Shown one piece after another: positions 42,554 through 52,700 of a DNA stretch of 64,000 bases. The notes under the pieces are model-generated. The model was given only the letters and a program-made list of their open reading frames with translations. It searched no databases and had not been told where the DNA came from. The stretch lies in assembly GCF_012273215.1 (NCBI RefSeq), contig NZ_CP050965.1, forward strand, positions 1,899,001 through 1,963,000, given 5' to 3'. The DNA comes from Gemella haemolysans (GTDB lineage: Bacteria; Bacillota; Bacilli; Staphylococcales; Gemellaceae). Within the stretch, counting starts at the first letter, position 1, and every line of letters begins with the position of its first letter. Made by a program: the position numbers and the translations under genes.

Positions 42554-43168
42554 ATGAGTAAAGTTTCAGGAAAGGTAACAAAGGTTGAAAGTAAAGGGCT
42601 GTATATAAAACTAGAAAATGGTAAAGATGCATTTTTACCTAAGGAAAATATGTTTATAGGTAAAAAGAAAAAGTTAGAGGAAATTTTTTCAGTTGGTTTT
42701 GTTATTAAAGCTGAGGAAAAAAATACAAAAGATTCTTTAGTGATCTTAACACAAAAAGAGTTAAAACAAGTCGAAGGTGAAAAGAAAAAAGTAGAGAAAA
42801 ACTCAAAAGAAAAACAGAATAAAAAGAAAAATAAGCTGAAGACGCCAATTAAAAAAGAAGTTAAAGAACAACCAGAGATTCAGAAAAAACAGGAAGTACA
42901 GGAAGAAAAACAGGAACCTAAACAGGAGACAAAAACTTTAAAAGACTTGAAAAAACTTCAATTCATAGGAAACATGAAGATTTCTGTAGGAAAAGGTAAG
43001 AAGAGTAATATTACCGAGCTGTCTGAGGAAAAAGAAGAGAAAAAAGAAATTCTACCAGCCCCAGAAGGGTTACTAGAAAATATAATCTCAACGACGAAGC
43101 AAGCTGAAGATAAGTTTGAAAAAATAAAGAAAGGTCTTCAAGAGAGAGGTTATCTAGATGGACATTAA
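42554..43168 (+). CDS. S1-like RNA-binding domain protein with charged linker
   Basis: 204 residues. The N-terminal 70 (SGKVTKVESKGLYIKLENGK, DAFLPKENM) look like an S1 domain, as in YabR, which sits near tilS in Bacillus. A Lys/Glu/Gln-rich stretch follows, then a C-terminal helix (LENIISTTKQAEDKFEKIKK). Overlaps tilS by 11 nt, so coupled translation is likely. Confidence 0.75.
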   Translation: MSKVSGKVTKVESKGLYIKLENGKDAFLPKENMFIGKKKKLEEIFSVGFVIKAEEKNTKDSLVILTQKELKQVEGEKKKVEKNSKEKQNKKKNKLKTPIKKEVKEQPEIQKKQEVQEEKQEPKQETKTLKDLKKLQFIGNMKISVGKGKKSNITELSEEKEEKKEILPAPEGLLENIISTTKQAEDKFEKIKKGLQERGYLDGH

Positions 43169-44474
43169 TATTTTATGGCGAAAAACTGATAAAATAGCAC
43201 TAGGTCTGTCAGGAGGGGTAGATTCTATTGTTCTGTTTCATCTACTTGTAACGAAGTATAAAGAAAGCTATAAGGAACTGGTAGTATTCCATATAAATCA
43301 TGGTTTAAGAGAGCAATCCTATGAAGAAGCTGAATTTGTAGAGAATTTCGTTAAAAACTATAACGTGAAGTTCTACAAAAAAGAGCTAAATATGAATGAA
43401 CTGGCAAGAGATAGCCACACATCAGAGGAAATGCTCGCAAGGAAACTACGTTATGAAGCATTCGAGGAAATGTCTTCATTAGAGGGTGGAGTGAAGTTAA
43501 TAACTGCGCACCATAAAAATGATCAGGTAGAAAATATTCTTATGAGACTCCTTAGCGGGCGTAGTATGGATTATAACTTAATGATAGAAGAACAGACTAC
43601 TATTGGAGAGTTAGAGGTTTATCGTCCATTATTAAGTGTTTTAAAGGCTGAACTTGAGCAGTACGCTGATGAAAATAACTTGAAATACTACGTTGATTCA
43701 ACAAACTTCGATACAGACTACACTAGAAATAATATAAGGCACAACATCGTACCTCTATTAAAAGATGTGAATGCTGCAAGTTTTGATAATTTAATCAATT
43801 TTTCTAGTTATTATCAAAATGTTAATACTGAATTAAGAAATAAAGTATTAGAAAACAAAGCTGACTATGTGATTTTTGAAGCAGAAGGTAAGGTCGCATT
43901 AAACAAAGAAAAATTATTAAAAAATACTAAAGAAGAAGTTTATTTCTTACTAAGAGATATATTAGCAAATAATTTTAGTATTTTCGATGTGAAACAAAGA
44001 GCGCTATTTGCAATAATAGAAGACTTAAAAAGTAGAAATAACAACAAAAGTTATGATTTAAAAAATAATTTAAAAATAATTAGCGAATATAATAGTATTT
44101 ATATTCATAAAATCGAAAAAAAATGTTATAATGATAGGATAGAATTAATAATAGATGAAGTAGATATTAATAAAGTTTATACATTTCATCAGAGTAATTT
44201 TCTAATAACGACAACTAATAACTCATCAGAAGTAGGATTTAACAAGGAAGACTTACCGCTCGTAGTTACGACTAAGAGAGATGGAGATAGGATTCAAAGA
44301 GGTAAAGTTAGTAAAAAACTTTCCCGTCTTTTTATCGATGAAAAAATCCCTAAAGAACTTAGAGATAAACTTCCAGTAATTCGCAATAAAGATGGGGTTT
44401 TAGGAGTTTTAGGAATAAATACTAAAGTCAACAAAAATAAAAAATATGATTATTATATAAACATGAAAGGATAA
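43158..44474 (+). CDS. tilS: tRNA(Ile)-lysidine synthetase
   Basis: 438 residues. PP-loop LGLSGGVDSIVLFHLL, then ITAHHKNDQVENILMRLLSG. Converts the CAU anticodon of tRNA(Ile2) to read AUA. It ends 4 nt before hpt, and the tilS-hpt-ftsH order is conserved in Firmicutes. Confidence 0.93.
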   Translation: MDINILWRKTDKIALGLSGGVDSIVLFHLLVTKYKESYKELVVFHINHGLREQSYEEAEFVENFVKNYNVKFYKKELNMNELARDSHTSEEMLARKLRYEAFEEMSSLEGGVKLITAHHKNDQVENILMRLLSGRSMDYNLMIEEQTTIGELEVYRPLLSVLKAELEQYADENNLKYYVDSTNFDTDYTRNNIRHNIVPLLKDVNAASFDNLINFSSYYQNVNTELRNKVLENKADYVIFEAEGKVALNKEKLLKNTKEEVYFLLRDILANNFSIFDVKQRALFAIIEDLKSRNNNKSYDLKNNLKIISEYNSIYIHKIEKKCYNDRIELIIDEVDINKVYTFHQSNFLITTTNNSSEVGFNKEDLPLVVTTKRDGDRIQRGKVSKKLSRLFIDEKIPKELRDKLPVIRNKDGVLGVLGINTKVNKNKKYDYYINMKG

Positions 44475-44478
44475 AACA

Positions 44479-45024
44479 GTGGAAAATTTATTAAAAGATA
44501 TCGAGAAAGTTCTATTTACACACGAGGAAATCGTAGTTGCTAGTAAAAGAATCGCTAAACAAATTGAAGAGGATTATAAAGATAAATGTCCTGTTCTAAT
44601 TTGTACATTAAAAGGCGCATTACCTTTTATGGCAGAACTTATGAAGCATATTGATATTCATGTAGTTACAGACTTCATGGATGTATCTAGTTATCACGGA
44701 GGAACTGAATCTTCTGGTGTAATTAAAATCAAAAAAGATTGTGGAATGGATATCGAAGGTCGTCACGTAATTATCGTTGAAGACATCGTAGATACAGGAA
44801 GAACTCTTAAAGCTCTTATTGAAAACCTAAAAGGAAGAAATGTTGCTTCTGTAGCATGTGCTTCACTAGTAGATAAACCTGAAACTCGTGTAGTTGATGT
44901 TGAAGCTGATTACATCGGAATAGTTTCACCAAATGAATTCCTAGTAGGGTTTGGTTTAGACTATGATGAGAGATATAGAAACTTACCTTATATCGGTGTT
45001 CTAAAAGAAGAAATTTACTCATAA
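44479..45024 (+). CDS. hpt: Hypoxanthine phosphoribosyltransferase
   Basis: 181 residues from a GTG start. PRPP-binding VIIVEDIVDTGRTLKALIEN; active-site loop VTDFMDVSSYHGGTESSG. Salvages hypoxanthine and guanine. Confidence 0.94.
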   Translation: MENLLKDIEKVLFTHEEIVVASKRIAKQIEEDYKDKCPVLICTLKGALPFMAELMKHIDIHVVTDFMDVSSYHGGTESSGVIKIKKDCGMDIEGRHVIIVEDIVDTGRTLKALIENLKGRNVASVACASLVDKPETRVVDVEADYIGIVSPNEFLVGFGLDYDERYRNLPYIGVLKEEIYS

Positions 45025-45124
45025 TAATATTTTAATCAAAAAAGGTCAAAATATTAGTCAAACTTTAGTTACATATGGTAAAATAAATTATGTTTAGAAA
45101 AATGATAGGAGGAAAATTGTCTAT

Positions 45125-47131
45125 ATGAATAATAAAAAAAGACAAAACCCTATCCTTGGTATGCTTGCGTTAATCGTTATTGCGATTGGATTATTTGCTT
45201 ATTGGCAGCAAGACTTACCTGGGACAACTGAAAAAATAGACTATGCTAAACTTGTTCAGACTATTAAAGATGACAAGGTTAAAGAAATAAGTCTACAAAG
45301 AAAAGATGAGAACTACAATGTTAAAGGTACATACTCAGAAGGAAATAAGAACTTCGAGAGTGTAGTTGCAGCATCTGATTCTGAAGTACAAAAACAAATT
45401 AATGAAAAAGCTAAAGATGGAAAATTAAGTGTAGTAGAATATAAACCAGCTGAAAAAACTGGAGCAATCTTATCATTCTTAGGTAATATTATTCCATTTA
45501 TCTTAATGATGGGGCTATTAGTTTTCTTTATGTCACAAATGCAAGGTGGCGGTGGAGGTAAAGTAATGAGCTTCCAAAAATCTAAAGCTAAAAAAATCGA
45601 TGGCGGAGAAGCAAAAGTTACATTCAAAGATGTAGCTGGAGCTGATGAAGAAAAACAAGAACTTGCAGAAATGGTTGAGTTCTTAAAAGATCACCGTAAA
45701 TTCACTAAAATGGGTGCTAGAATCCCTAAAGGTGTCTTACTTGAGGGGCCTCCAGGGACTGGTAAAACTTTACTAGCTCGTGCTGTAGCTGGTGAAGCAA
45801 AAGTACCATTCTTCTCAATCTCAGGATCTGACTTCGTTGAGATGTTCGTAGGGGTTGGGGCTAGTCGTGTTCGTGACCTATTCAAAGAAGCTGAAAAAAA
45901 TGCGCCATGTATCATTTTCATTGATGAGATTGATGCTGTAGGACGTAAACGTGGAAGCGGAGTAGGTGGAGGAAATGACGAACGTGAACAAACTCTTAAC
46001 CAACTTCTTGTTGAAATGGATGGATTCGATGGTGAAAAAGGTATTATCGTAATTGCAGCTACTAACCGTGCTGACGTATTAGATAACGCCCTTAGAAGAC
46101 CAGGTCGTTTTGACAGACAAATTAAAGTTTCTACACCTGATGTAAAAGGTCGTGAAGCAATTCTTAAAGTACATGCTAAAAATAAACCACTTGCTAAAGG
46201 TGTTGAACTTCGTTCATTAGCAGAAAAAACTCCAGGATTCTCTGGTGCGGATCTTGCTAATATCCTTAATGAAGCAGCGTTATTAGCAGCTCGTGAAAAC
46301 AAATCTAGTATTGATAAAGAAGATCTAGATGAAGCTATGGACAGAGTAATCGGTGGTCCAGCTAAACGTAGTAGAGTATATACTCCAAAAGAAAAACGTT
46401 TAGTAGCTTATCACGAAGCAGGTCACGCAATCGTGGGTATGGTACTTGATAGTGCCGATAAAGTGCAAAAAGTTACTATTATCCCACGTGGTGATGCTGG
46501 TGGATACAACCTTATGATTCCGGAAGAAGAAAAATACTTCCAAACTCGTACAGATTTAATCGACAAAATTTGTGGATTACTTGGTGGACGTGCTGCAGAG
46601 CAAATCTTCTTTAACGAAGTGTCTACAGGTGCTCACAATGACTTTGAACGTGTAACAGCTATTGCACGTGCGATGGTTACAGAATATGGTATGAGTGAAG
46701 CTGTAGGTCCAATGCAAGCTCCATTCCACGATCCATATGGTGGACGTCAACTTTCAAGTATCGGTAACTATTCAGAAGAAATGCTGAAAGAAATCGATAA
46801 AGAAGTTCGTAAAATTATTAATGAATGTTACTCAAAAGTTCTTCACATTATTGAAACTCACAGAGAACAATTAGAACTTATTGCACAAACTCTTATCGAA
46901 GTTGAAACAATCGATAGAAAAGAAATCGTTGCTCTTTACCAATTTGGTAAAATGCCAAAAGACTTAGACGAAAGAGAAGCAGAACAACTAGATAAAGTAG
47001 TTAATAAGAAATATTACGAAGAACAAGCTCGTAAAGCCAAAGAAGAAGCTGAGAAAAAAGCTCAAGAAGAAGCTGAAGTAGAAAAAGAAAAAACTGACTC
47101 AAACGAGGATAAATCTTTAGAGGAAGAATAA
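45125..47131 (+). CDS. ftsH: ATP-dependent zinc metalloprotease FtsH
   Basis: 668 residues. Two N-terminal membrane helices around an extracytoplasmic domain, AAA core with GPPGTGKT (near 208) and [18 protein letters not shown] region, zinc site HEAGHA (near 430) and a Lys/Glu-rich tail. Degrades unfolded and membrane proteins. GGAGG site upstream. Confidence 0.96.
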   Translation: MNNKKRQNPILGMLALIVIAIGLFAYWQQDLPGTTEKIDYAKLVQTIKDDKVKEISLQRKDENYNVKGTYSEGNKNFESVVAASDSEVQKQINEKAKDGKLSVVEYKPAEKTGAILSFLGNIIPFILMMGLLVFFMSQMQGGGGGKVMSFQKSKAKKIDGGEAKVTFKDVAGADEEKQELAEMVEFLKDHRKFTKMGARIPKGVLLEGPPGTGKTLLARAVAGEAKVPFFSISGSDFVEMFVGVGASRVRDLFKEAEKNAPCIIFIDEIDAVGRKRGSGVGGGNDEREQTLNQLLVEMDGFDGEKGIIVIAATNRADVLDNALRRPGRFDRQIKVSTPDVKGREAILKVHAKNKPLAKGVELRSLAEKTPGFSGADLANILNEAALLAARENKSSIDKEDLDEAMDRVIGGPAKRSRVYTPKEKRLVAYHEAGHAIVGMVLDSADKVQKVTIIPRGDAGGYNLMIPEEEKYFQTRTDLIDKICGLLGGRAAEQIFFNEVSTGAHNDFERVTAIARAMVTEYGMSEAVGPMQAPFHDPYGGRQLSSIGNYSEEMLKEIDKEVRKIINECYSKVLHIIETHREQLELIAQTLIEVETIDRKEIVALYQFGKMPKDLDEREAEQLDKVVNKKYYEEQARKAKEEAEKKAQEEAEVEKEKTDSNEDKSLEEE

Positions 47132-47134
47132 TAA

Positions 47135-47178
47135 AGAAACCCTAGATTTGGAACTAACCAAGTCTAGGGTTTTGTTAT
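47135..47178. terminator. Terminator after ftsH
   Basis: AAACCCTAGA and TCTAGGGTTTT form a 10-bp stem followed by GTTATG. Confidence 0.8.
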
Positions 47179-47257
47179 GTTCTTTTGAAAAGTTATTATA
47201 TCAATGTTTAGGTGATATTCACAATCTAAAGTGAGCGATAAATGAGCGATAAAATTT

Positions 47258-49483
47258 CTATTTTCTTCTCGTAAAGAAGTGAACTGTTGAGATTACGAGC
47301 GCAAGTATGACTATATAAATTACTTGAGAAAATACTAATGGTGTAAAGTAATTTTTCAAGATAAATATATTAACTCCTACTCCTATAATTGCAGCTATAC
47401 TCAACAGAGAAAGTAGTGCGATTTTATATTTATTAAGAGGTAGGCTAACTTTAGCAACCATACAAAGTCCGTTTATTAACGCAAGAAGGAAACAGATGAA
47501 TTTCGCTTGTGAATTGTCTGTGATAGCAAAGTTTGTCAGTAGCACTGTAGCTACTAAAATACCACCACCGATTGCAGCGTTTGTCAGTATATCCTTCATG
47601 AAGTTATTGCTTACCTTTTCCTTATTCGCTTCAAAAGTCAGGAAGAAGGATGGAATACCGATTGTTATCGCTGAAATTATCGTGAACTGAATCGGAATAA
47701 ATGCGAACTCCAAGGCGAAGATTACACTAAGTATTGAGAAGACAATCGAGAAGAATGTCTTTGTTAGGAATAGGGAAGCCACCTTTTGAATGTTATTAAT
47801 AACACGACGACCTTCCATAAGTATATCGTAGAATACTCCGAAGTCATCTGTTAAAAATACGATGTTTGATACGCTTTTTGCGGCGCTGGTAGCACCATTC
47901 ATAGCAAAACTAATATCAGCCTTTTTTAAGGCAAGAACATCGTTAACACCGTCGCCACTCATAGCGACAGTCTTACCAGCCTTTTGTAATACGGCTACCA
48001 TTTTTTGTTTTTGTTCTGGAGTAACACGTCCAAAAATATCATTCTCAAGAACAGTTTTTTCGAACTCCGCATCAGTAACTTTAGTCATATCGATAGCCTT
48101 AGCATTTTCTTTGAAACCAGCTTTCTTAGCGACACCGTACACGGCTACATGGTTGTCTCCACTAATTATTTTTACTTCAACACCTTGAGATTCAAAGTAT
48201 TTGAATGTTTCTTTTGTATTTTCTTTTATTTCATCCGATAGAACTACATGTCCTATAAGTTTCATATTAGTAGGGACGTTTGTACTGTCTTCAGTATAGG
48301 CTAATGATAATATTCGATAACCTTCTTTTTTCAGATTCTCGTAGTATTTATTCATTTCATCTGAGAAACCTAAAAATTCATATGCCCCGAAGAAATATGT
48401 TCCACCATTTTTTAGTTTTATAAATGAGTATTTATTTTTACTAGAAAAGGCTCCTAATTCCTCTACATCCCACTGTTTTTCACATGTTAAATAATTTTTT
48501 AAAGCTCTAGAAGTCGAATTTTCATCATCGAAGTATGCAAGATAACTTGATAATTTTTCTGCAACTTTATCATCAATTTCTACAACGTTCATATTACCTG
48601 TAGTAATAGTTCCTGTTTTATCGAAACAAAGAACATCTACTCTAGCAAGAGTTTCCACGCAGTATAGTTCTTGAACTAAAACTTTCTTTTTAGCAAGTTT
48701 CATCGCAGCAACCGCAAGAGAGACGCTGACAAGAAGTATTAAACCTTCTGGAATCATACCTACTAAAGCTCCAGCACTACGTAGGACTATTTCTACATAA
48801 CCACGTCCTAGACTAGCACCACGGATGTATAGCATAATTGCGACAGGTACTAATAGAATAGATATAACTTTTAAGATCTTATCCATATAGTCACGAAGTT
48901 TCGATGGATATTTCTTAAATTCTTTAGTGCTTTTAGCAAGTTTGTTGATATAACTATCCTCTCCGACAGCAATAGCCTTTACTAAACAACTACCACTAAC
49001 TACGTTACTACCACTCATTACTTTATCACCAGCAGTCTTAAAGATATTGTCACTTTCACCGGTTAATAGTGATTCGTCGACCTCGATACTACCTTCGATG
49101 ATTTCAGCATCAACAGGAATCTGATCACCGAGATTTAAGTGTAGATATTCTCCAAGGACGATTTCTTCAGAATCTATATTTATTATTTCATTATCACGGT
49201 TTACTCGGTATTTACTTCTACCTAGCAAACTCAACTTCTCAAGGGCATTTTTCGAACGAACTTCTTGAAAAATACCAATTGCAGTATTTATAGTAATTAC
49301 ACCTAAAAACAACATATTTTCAAATCTAAGTGTCGTGGCTATAAATGCTGCTAAGACCAAGTTCATAGCATTGAAAAAAGTAAAGATATTAGAAAAGATA
49401 ATCTCTTTAGTAGTTTTATAAGGTTTTATTTCACTAATATTTTTTTTCGCTTTAGTTACTTCTTCACTAGTTAAATATTTCAT
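47258..49483 (-). CDS. P-type cation-translocating ATPase (PEGL-type)
   Basis: 741 residues. Phosphorylation site DKTGTITTGNMN, hinge GDGVNDVLALKKADI, actuator LTGES, and membrane motif GMIPEGLILLVSVSL. No metal-binding N-terminal domain and no CPC motif, so not a heavy-metal pump; a calcium- or magnesium-type transporter is likelier. The nucleotide-binding domain is short. Ion not readable. Confidence 0.88.
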   Translation of the reverse strand: MKYLTSEEVTKAKKNISEIKPYKTTKEIIFSNIFTFFNAMNLVLAAFIATTLRFENMLFLGVITINTAIGIFQEVRSKNALEKLSLLGRSKYRVNRDNEIINIDSEEIVLGEYLHLNLGDQIPVDAEIIEGSIEVDESLLTGESDNIFKTAGDKVMSGSNVVSGSCLVKAIAVGEDSYINKLAKSTKEFKKYPSKLRDYMDKILKVISILLVPVAIMLYIRGASLGRGYVEIVLRSAGALVGMIPEGLILLVSVSLAVAAMKLAKKKVLVQELYCVETLARVDVLCFDKTGTITTGNMNVVEIDDKVAEKLSSYLAYFDDENSTSRALKNYLTCEKQWDVEELGAFSSKNKYSFIKLKNGGTYFFGAYEFLGFSDEMNKYYENLKKEGYRILSLAYTEDSTNVPTNMKLIGHVVLSDEIKENTKETFKYFESQGVEVKIISGDNHVAVYGVAKKAGFKENAKAIDMTKVTDAEFEKTVLENDIFGRVTPEQKQKMVAVLQKAGKTVAMSGDGVNDVLALKKADISFAMNGATSAAKSVSNIVFLTDDFGVFYDILMEGRRVINNIQKVASLFLTKTFFSIVFSILSVIFALEFAFIPIQFTIISAITIGIPSFFLTFEANKEKVSNNFMKDILTNAAIGGGILVATVLLTNFAITDNSQAKFICFLLALINGLCMVAKVSLPLNKYKIALLSLLSIAAIIGVGVNIFILKNYFTPLVFSQVIYIVILALVISTVHFFTRRK

Positions 49484-49672
49484 TCTACCTCCGCCATAAC
49501 TATAATTTTTATTAGTTTCTATTTTATCACACTTTAGTATAGTTTGGAAAATTAAAGAATACTGTATTAAAGATTATAGTGTTTGTAAAATTTAATTGGG
49601 GTAGAGTAATGAAAACAAATTAGAAACGCAAGATCTATTAGTTAATTTTACTTGTATATCTGAATATTGATT

Positions 49673-49700
49673 TTGATTTTCAGAAATTATATGTTAAAAT
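49673..49700 (+). promoter_or_regulatory. Promoter of the S8 protease gene
   Basis: TTGATT (49673-49678), 16-bp spacer, TAAAAT (49695-49700); AGGAGA lies before the ATG. Confidence 0.55.
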
Positions 49701-49746
49701 ATAGAAATATACTTTAAATATATTTAAAAAGATAGGAGATGAAGAA

Positions 49747-52700
49747 ATGAAGCTGGCTAAAAAAACAGCAGTAAGTGTGCTAAGTGCAGCATTACTACTA
49801 GGAAATATCAGTACATTTAATTATGGAGTATCATCAAAGATAACATTAGCTCAAGAAGAAAAAAAAGATGAGCTATCAAATGTTTCAAAAAGTGAAGAAC
49901 ATAAGTTCCAAAATGATGATAAGGTAAAAGTTATTGTTAAATTAAAAGGTGATGTTGATCCTAATAAGTTAAAAACTAAAGAAGGAATTAAAGAAGTTAC
50001 GGAATCAACAAAAGCACCTAGGGAAAAGGCGTTAAAAGATATTAAAGATAAAGGTATCGATTATGAAAAACTGTTTGAGTACGATACATTGATGAATGGT
50101 TTTGCCTTAGAGACTACATTCTCGAATGCTAAAAAAATTCAAGAGTTAGACTTTGTAGATACTGTTGAAATGAGTGTCAGCTACAATAAACCAGAAAATG
50201 TAGCAAGCGAAGAGGAGAAGAAAGACAGCACTGAAGCTAATGATTTTTCTAAAGCTTTAGACAGTTATAATCTTATTAATATACAACCTCTTTGGAATAA
50301 AGGATATAGAGGACAAGGAAAAGTTGTCGCAGTATTAGATTCTGGACTGGATCCTAATCATCCTGTGCTTAGATTATCAGATAATTCAAAATCTAAATAC
50401 AAATCTAAAGATAAAATTGAAAAAATAAAAAAAGAAGCGGGTATAGACTACGGTAAGTGGTATAGTGAAAAATTACCATTTGCATTTAACTATAACGACT
50501 GGAATAATGATATTAAACAAAGTGCTTATAAATCACATGGTATGCACGTTGCTGGGACTGCTGTAGGTAATCCTAAGGAGAAATTTACAAATGGTGATTA
50601 CGTAACAGGTATAGCCCCTGAAGCACAGTTAATTTTTATGCGTGTATTCTCAGATACTAAAAATGCTGGAACAGAGTCTTATATTTATACAAAAGCGATA
50701 GAAGATGCTATTAAATTAGGCGCAGATACGATAAACCTAAGTTTAGGTTCACCAGCTGGTTCAGTAGTAGAAGTGGGTGATGGTTTAGTTCGTGCAATGG
50801 ATGTTGCAAAAAAAGCCGGAGTTAATATAGTCGCAGCGGCAGGAAACAATGCATTCTTTGCTAGTGGACAAACAAATCCAAGTGCAGCTAATCCTGATTA
50901 CGGAACTGTAGGAAGACCATCGGTTTCTGAAGATGCAATTTCTGTAGCGAATATTAGTAATAGTGTTCTTAACAGAGAAATAGCAAATATCGAGCAGCTT
51001 AAAGATAATGCTGATTTTGATAATGGAAAAATGCCAATTTTTAGTTATACTAAACAATTTGAGAAAAAAGCATATGATTATGTATATGTTGGAGTTGGTA
51101 AAGCTGAAAACTATGCTGACAAAGATTTAACTGGGAAAATTGCCCTTATCCAACGTGGTGGAAATAGCTTTGAAGAAAAAGTTAAACTAGCTAAACAATA
51201 CGGCGCAGCGGGAGCGGTAATCTACTTCAATGAAGGAGATACTATTTATAATCTAACATTAAATGGTCAGGATAAAGATTTCCCTGTAGTAACAACATAC
51301 TATAAATTTGGTAATGAACTTTCTACTCATGAAGGGGAATATAAAATAACATTTAATGGAACATGGGATAAACAAGATAATCCTAAGAAAAGTGAATTCG
51401 ATGAATCTACTGGTTGGGGAATGAGTGTTGATGGATACTTAAAACCTGACGTAACAGCGCCAGGAGGAGATATCTTATCATCTTATAATGATGGAAGATA
51501 TGGTCTAGATAGTGGAACAAGTATGGCTTCACCACACGTTGCGGGAGCTATAACTCTTGTGAAACAAGTATTATCAGAAAGATTCCCGAACTTAAGTGCA
51601 GAAGAAATTCAAGGATTAGCGAAGAGATTAATCATGAGTACAGCAAATCCTCAGGTATATTCTGATGGATACACAACAGCATATAGATCACCACGTCTTC
51701 AAGGTGCAGGTTTAATAGATGCGAATAAAGCAGCATATGGAGACCTTTATGTAACTGGAGAAAATAACTATGGAAGTGTTTCTTTAGGAAATGTTGGAGA
51801 TAAATTTACTTTTAAATTAGTATTACACAATCTATCAGACAAAGCTCAAAACCTACAATATGCAGCTCACCTTACTACAGATAATTATTATGGTGAAGAT
51901 GCAGGGGCTGACTGGAGTGGAAGACTGACAATGACACCTAAGAAGTTAGTGACAACTGATTGGGCTACAGTAGAAGTTCCAGCGAAAGGTGAAAAAGAAG
52001 TTGAAATTACAGTTGATGCTACGAACTTCAAAGAAGAATTGGAAAAAGTATTCACTAATGGATATTATCTAGAAGGATTTGTAACTTTTTATGATGAAGA
52101 AAGTGCATTAAAAGCAAGTATTCCATTTGTAGGATTTAAAGGTCAGTTCCAAAATCTACCAGTGTTAGAAAAACCAATCTACTCTATGAAAAATGGAGAA
52201 AAACCAACATATGAATATGGTTATACTTCAAATCCTAATAACTGGGATTCATTAACGGAAATGAACTTCACTGGAATGTTAACAACATACAAAGAAGATA
52301 AAAAAGATAAGAGAACACTAGCAGGAGCGTATGTAAATCCTGTTACTGGTGAAAGATTCTTTACTGATAAAATTTTCTTCTCACCAAATGGTGATGAAAA
52401 TTATGATGAAATAGGAATGAGAGGGGTATTTTACCGTAACTTCGAAAACCTAAAACTTTCAGTATATGCTAAAGATGATGTAGAACGTAAAAATCCACTT
52501 TACCAAAATGGTAATGGTTCTGGTAACAAAAACTTCTACAATAACACAAGTAAAAAATACACATCATTAACTATGACAAACTGGAAAGGTGTTGATAATA
52601 ATGGTAACCCTCTTCCAGATGGAGAATACCAATATGTAGTTTCTTATAGTGCAGCAGTAAGTGGTGCAGATATGCAAGAGACAACATTCAATGTAGTAAT

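Noticed and set aside
45691-46302. 203-codon frame antisense to ftsH
   Set aside because: A shadow of the conserved AAA-domain codons; no independent support.
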